Of a stretch of DNA of 33,794 nt, positions 32,328 to 33,794 are shown in pieces (position 1 is the first letter of the stretch; each line of letters starts with the position of its first letter). The position numbers and the translations under genes are program-made. The stretch is from an uncultured Sphingorhabdus sp. (lineage in GTDB: Bacteria; Pseudomonadota; Alphaproteobacteria; Sphingomonadales; Sphingomonadaceae): assembly GCF_937872355.1 (NCBI RefSeq), contig NZ_CALMSV010000074.1, forward strand, positions 1 to 33,794, in the 5' to 3' direction. The notes beneath the pieces are model-generated. The model worked only from the letters and a program-made list of their open reading frames with translations. It searched no databases and was not told the origin of the DNA.

Positions 32328-33086
32328 ATGAGCGACGCATTGGTCGAAGCCCGCGACGGCATTTTGATCATCACGATCAACCGCCCCGACGCGAAGAACG
32401 CGATGAACAAGGAGGCATCGGAACTGATCGCCGCCGCCCTCGACCGGCTCGATGCCGAAAACGACCTGCGCGTCGGCATTGTGACCGGTGCAGGCGGAAC
32501 CTTTTGCTCGGGTATGGACCTCAAGGGCTTCCTGCGCGGCGAAACGCCCTTCGTTGCAGGCCGTGGCTTTGGCGGCATCACGCAGAAATCGCCTGCCAAG
32601 CCCTTGATCGCGGCGGTCGATGGCTATGCGCTGGCAGGCGGCCTTGAAGTCGCGATTGCCTGCGACATGATAGTCGCCAACGAAAATGCCAAATTCGGTA
32701 TCCCCGAAGTGAAGCGCGGGCTTGCCGCGGCAGCGGGCGGCCTGATGCGCCTACCGAAGAAAATCCCGCCGCACATCGCGATGGAACTGGCGCTGACGGG
32801 TGATTTTGTTGATGCCAAGCGCGCTTATGAACTGGGCCTCGTCAATCGCCTGACTTCCGGTGCCGCGCTCGACGCAGCTATCGAACTGGCGCAGACCATT
32901 GCAGGCAACGGTCCGCTTGCGATCAAGAAATCGAAGCAGGTCATCGTCGAATCGGGCGAATGGAGTGAAGCCGAAATGTGGCAGAAGCAGACCGAAACGC
33001 TCGGCAACCTGTTCGCCACCAACGATGCGCGCGAGGGTGCGGCGGCCTTTGCCGAAAAGCGCAAACCCAATTGGACGGGCACCTGA
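32328..33086 (+). CDS. Enoyl-CoA hydratase/crotonase family protein
   Basis: A 252-residue crotonase-fold enzyme that would hydrate the enoyl-CoA formed by the dehydrogenase just upstream. The oxyanion-hole segments GTFCSGMDLKG (57-67) and GYALAGGLEVAIACD (99-113) are present. Both catalytic glutamates of true hydratases have counterparts: E107 in GGLEVA and E127 in IPEVKRG. AAAGAGAGGA upstream of ATG 32328 is a good ribosome-binding site and the gap to the dehydrogenase is 14 bp, so the two are co-transcribed. Isomerase or hydrolase activity cannot be excluded from sequence alone. Confidence 0.9.
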   Translation: MSDALVEARDGILIITINRPDAKNAMNKEASELIAAALDRLDAENDLRVGIVTGAGGTFCSGMDLKGFLRGETPFVAGRGFGGITQKSPAKPLIAAVDGYALAGGLEVAIACDMIVANENAKFGIPEVKRGLAAAAGGLMRLPKKIPPHIAMELALTGDFVDAKRAYELGLVNRLTSGAALDAAIELAQTIAGNGPLAIKKSKQVIVESGEWSEAEMWQKQTETLGNLFATNDAREGAAAFAEKRKPNWTGT

Positions 33087-33104
33087 TCCGCGAACGGTAA
33101 GTTT

Positions 33105-33177
33105 TCACCGTAGTGCTGAGCCTGTCGAAGCACGCCTTGCCGATAAACGCCCTTCGACAGGCTCAGGGCTTCGGTGA
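33105..33177. repeat. Dispersed palindromic repeat (CTTCGACAGGCTCAG type)
   Basis: CTGAGCCTGTCGAAG (33116-33130) and CTTCGACAGGCTCAG (33152-33166) are a perfect 15-bp inverted repeat with a 21-base loop. Outer TCACCG (33105-33110) and CGGTGA (33172-33177) extend it. The string is a familiar intergenic repeat of sphingomonads (recollection). It lies between the hydratase and the start of the acyl-CoA synthetase and may act as a terminator or mRNA-stabilising hairpin. Confidence 0.85.
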
Positions 33178-33189
33178 CTTTGGAGAGAT

Positions 33190-33255
33190 ATGAAGATGCA
33201 CCCCAAGATTCATGCCACGGTTAACCCCGATAAACCCGCCGTCATAATGGCGGGG
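33190..33255 (+). pseudogene. 5' fragment of an acyl-CoA synthetase (AMP-forming) gene
   Basis: After GGAGAGAT, ATG 33190 (or 33196) opens a frame reading MKMHPKIHATVNPDKPAVI. This resembles the N-terminus of FadD-like acyl-CoA/AMP ligases, which activate fatty acids and would suit the dehydrogenase and hydratase upstream. The match stops at MAG (33255). The frame then continues through unrelated GC-rich sequence to a stop at 33358-33360. Only ~22 of an expected ~500 residues are present. The family call rests on a very short stretch and on context. Confidence 0.5.
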
Positions 33256-33293
33256 TTCCGCTTCGTGGTGGCCTCCGCCCCCCCTGCCGCCGC
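33256..33293. other. Junction of two unrelated gene fragments
   Basis: These 38 bases belong to neither flanking family: to the left the acyl-CoA synthetase match ends, to the right the minus-strand desaturase match ends (its last family residues, MAEHT, finish at 33294). No insertion-sequence end, direct repeat or terminal inverted repeat is visible. It may be a rearrangement scar or an artificial join. Confidence 0.55.
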
Positions 33294-33794
33294 GGTGTGC
33301 TCGGCCATGCGGATGGCGCGCAGCACCGGCTCGCCGAGGATGCGCGGCACCAGCCAATAGATCGCCGCCGCCCAGCTCTGCAGGACGATCGAGACCACCA
33401 GCACCCCGAGGTAGAGCGCCAGCAGCAGGCGCGCCTCGCGAGTCACGCGGCCGCGCTCGACGGCGGGAATGAAGGAGCGCTCGTCCGCATTGAAGCGGCC
33501 CAGCGCGCTGCGCCACAGCGTGCCGCACAGCTTGCCCCAGAAGGACAGGCCCAGGACGCGCGCCAGGTACTCGCCCAGGGTTCGCGGCAGCGGGACGATG
33601 TCGGGGTCCAGCGTCGCATGCTGGGTATAGGTGTGGTGGCTGGCGTGGCGATACTTGAAGTAGAGCGCCGGGCGCAGGGTCAGCATGGCGGCGAACCAGG
33701 CGACCGCCTGGTTCAGCCAGCGCGACCGGAAGGCGGTGCCGTGGGTGGTCTCGTGCAGGGCGCCGAACAGCAGCACGATCAGCACGCCCTGCAG
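33294..33794 (-). pseudogene. Fatty-acid desaturase, both ends missing
   Basis: A fragment of a membrane di-iron desaturase, running off the window at its 5' end. It keeps the first two histidine boxes (HETTHG, then HASHH in KYRHASHHTYTQH), two hydrophobic segments after them, and RAIRMAEHT. The third histidine box expected further on (HAEHH) is absent. After MAEHT the reading frame continues for 27 codons of unrelated sequence to a stop at 33210. GC is about 73-75% in the 60-base lines I counted by hand (33301, 33421), with strong G/C at third positions, above the flanking genes. As it stands it cannot encode an active desaturase. Confidence 0.75.

Noticed and set aside
33190-33360. Continuous 56-codon plus-strand frame across the junction as a real small gene
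   Set aside because: Its first third resembles an acyl-CoA synthetase N-terminus and the rest is antisense to a desaturase, so it is a fusion made by the junction.
1-33794. tRNA, rRNA, riboswitch, CRISPR or insertion-sequence content
   Set aside because: No cloverleaf with CCA-proximal arms, regularly spaced direct repeats, cobalamin/SAM aptamer core or transposase was recognised by eye. A covariance-model search (tRNAscan/Infernal type) would be needed to exclude them firmly.

Overview
The window looks like a chromosomal segment of an alphaproteobacterium of the Sphingomonadales (Sphingopyxis/Sphingorhabdus-like). This is an inference from protein style, moderate-to-high GC, the split MetH pair, the GTGA/ATGA gene overlaps, and the short palindromic intergenic repeats seen in that order (GTCATTCCCGC..., ...CTTCGACAGGCTCAG...). 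No rRNA, tRNA, CRISPR array, integrase or transposase was seen. Most of the window is housekeeping.

Layout. 1-1552: RhlE-type DEAD-box helicase (minus). 1934-7089: a four-gene plus-strand cluster (FAD oxidoreductase, GtrA, LTA-synthase-like sulfatase-fold protein, large GT-C-like membrane protein) that probably builds or decorates a lipid-linked or surface glycan. 7135-10525: tightly packed minus-strand genes thrC, rRNA-type methyltransferase, folB and a pteridine-reductase-like SDR. 10624-13461: valS. 13474-16185: a nuclease-fold protein, then a TauE/SafE exporter coupled to a TIGR02186 membrane protein. 16275-20545: a HerA-type ATPase with a Pro/Gln-rich N-terminus, a secreted beta-helix protein and a CPA2 antiporter. 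20549-26273: a methionine/SAM-cycle operon (minus) of an ArsR-methyltransferase fusion, metF, metH N-half and metH C-half. Its first promoter is covered by a near-perfect 20-bp palindrome. 26508-28207: a highly repetitive Ala-rich lipoprotein with a good terminator, a tiny lipoprotein and a serine beta-lactamase-fold lipoprotein. 28425-30927: a YjgR/DUF853 HerA-like ATPase and a periplasmic CsgG-like/SH3 protein. 31102-33086: acyl-CoA dehydrogenase and enoyl-CoA hydratase behind a palindrome.

The right end is abnormal. After a palindromic repeat, an acyl-CoA synthetase gene begins at 33190 and is recognisable for only about 22 codons. It then runs into a very GC-rich, opposite-strand fatty-acid desaturase fragment that lacks its own C-terminus. 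Both genes break within about 40 bp, so this is either a rearrangement or a chimeric assembly/clone join.

The most informative non-coding signals are the operator-over-promoter at 26282-26310, the two palindromic repeats lodged between the two metH halves, the inverted repeat spanning the stop codon of the CsgG-like gene, and the palindrome upstream of the acyl-CoA dehydrogenase. I did not find a convincing, wholly new defence or mobile system. The best candidates for undescribed biology are the glycan cluster at 1934-7089, the repeat lipoprotein at 26508 and the CsgG-like/SH3 protein at 30073.
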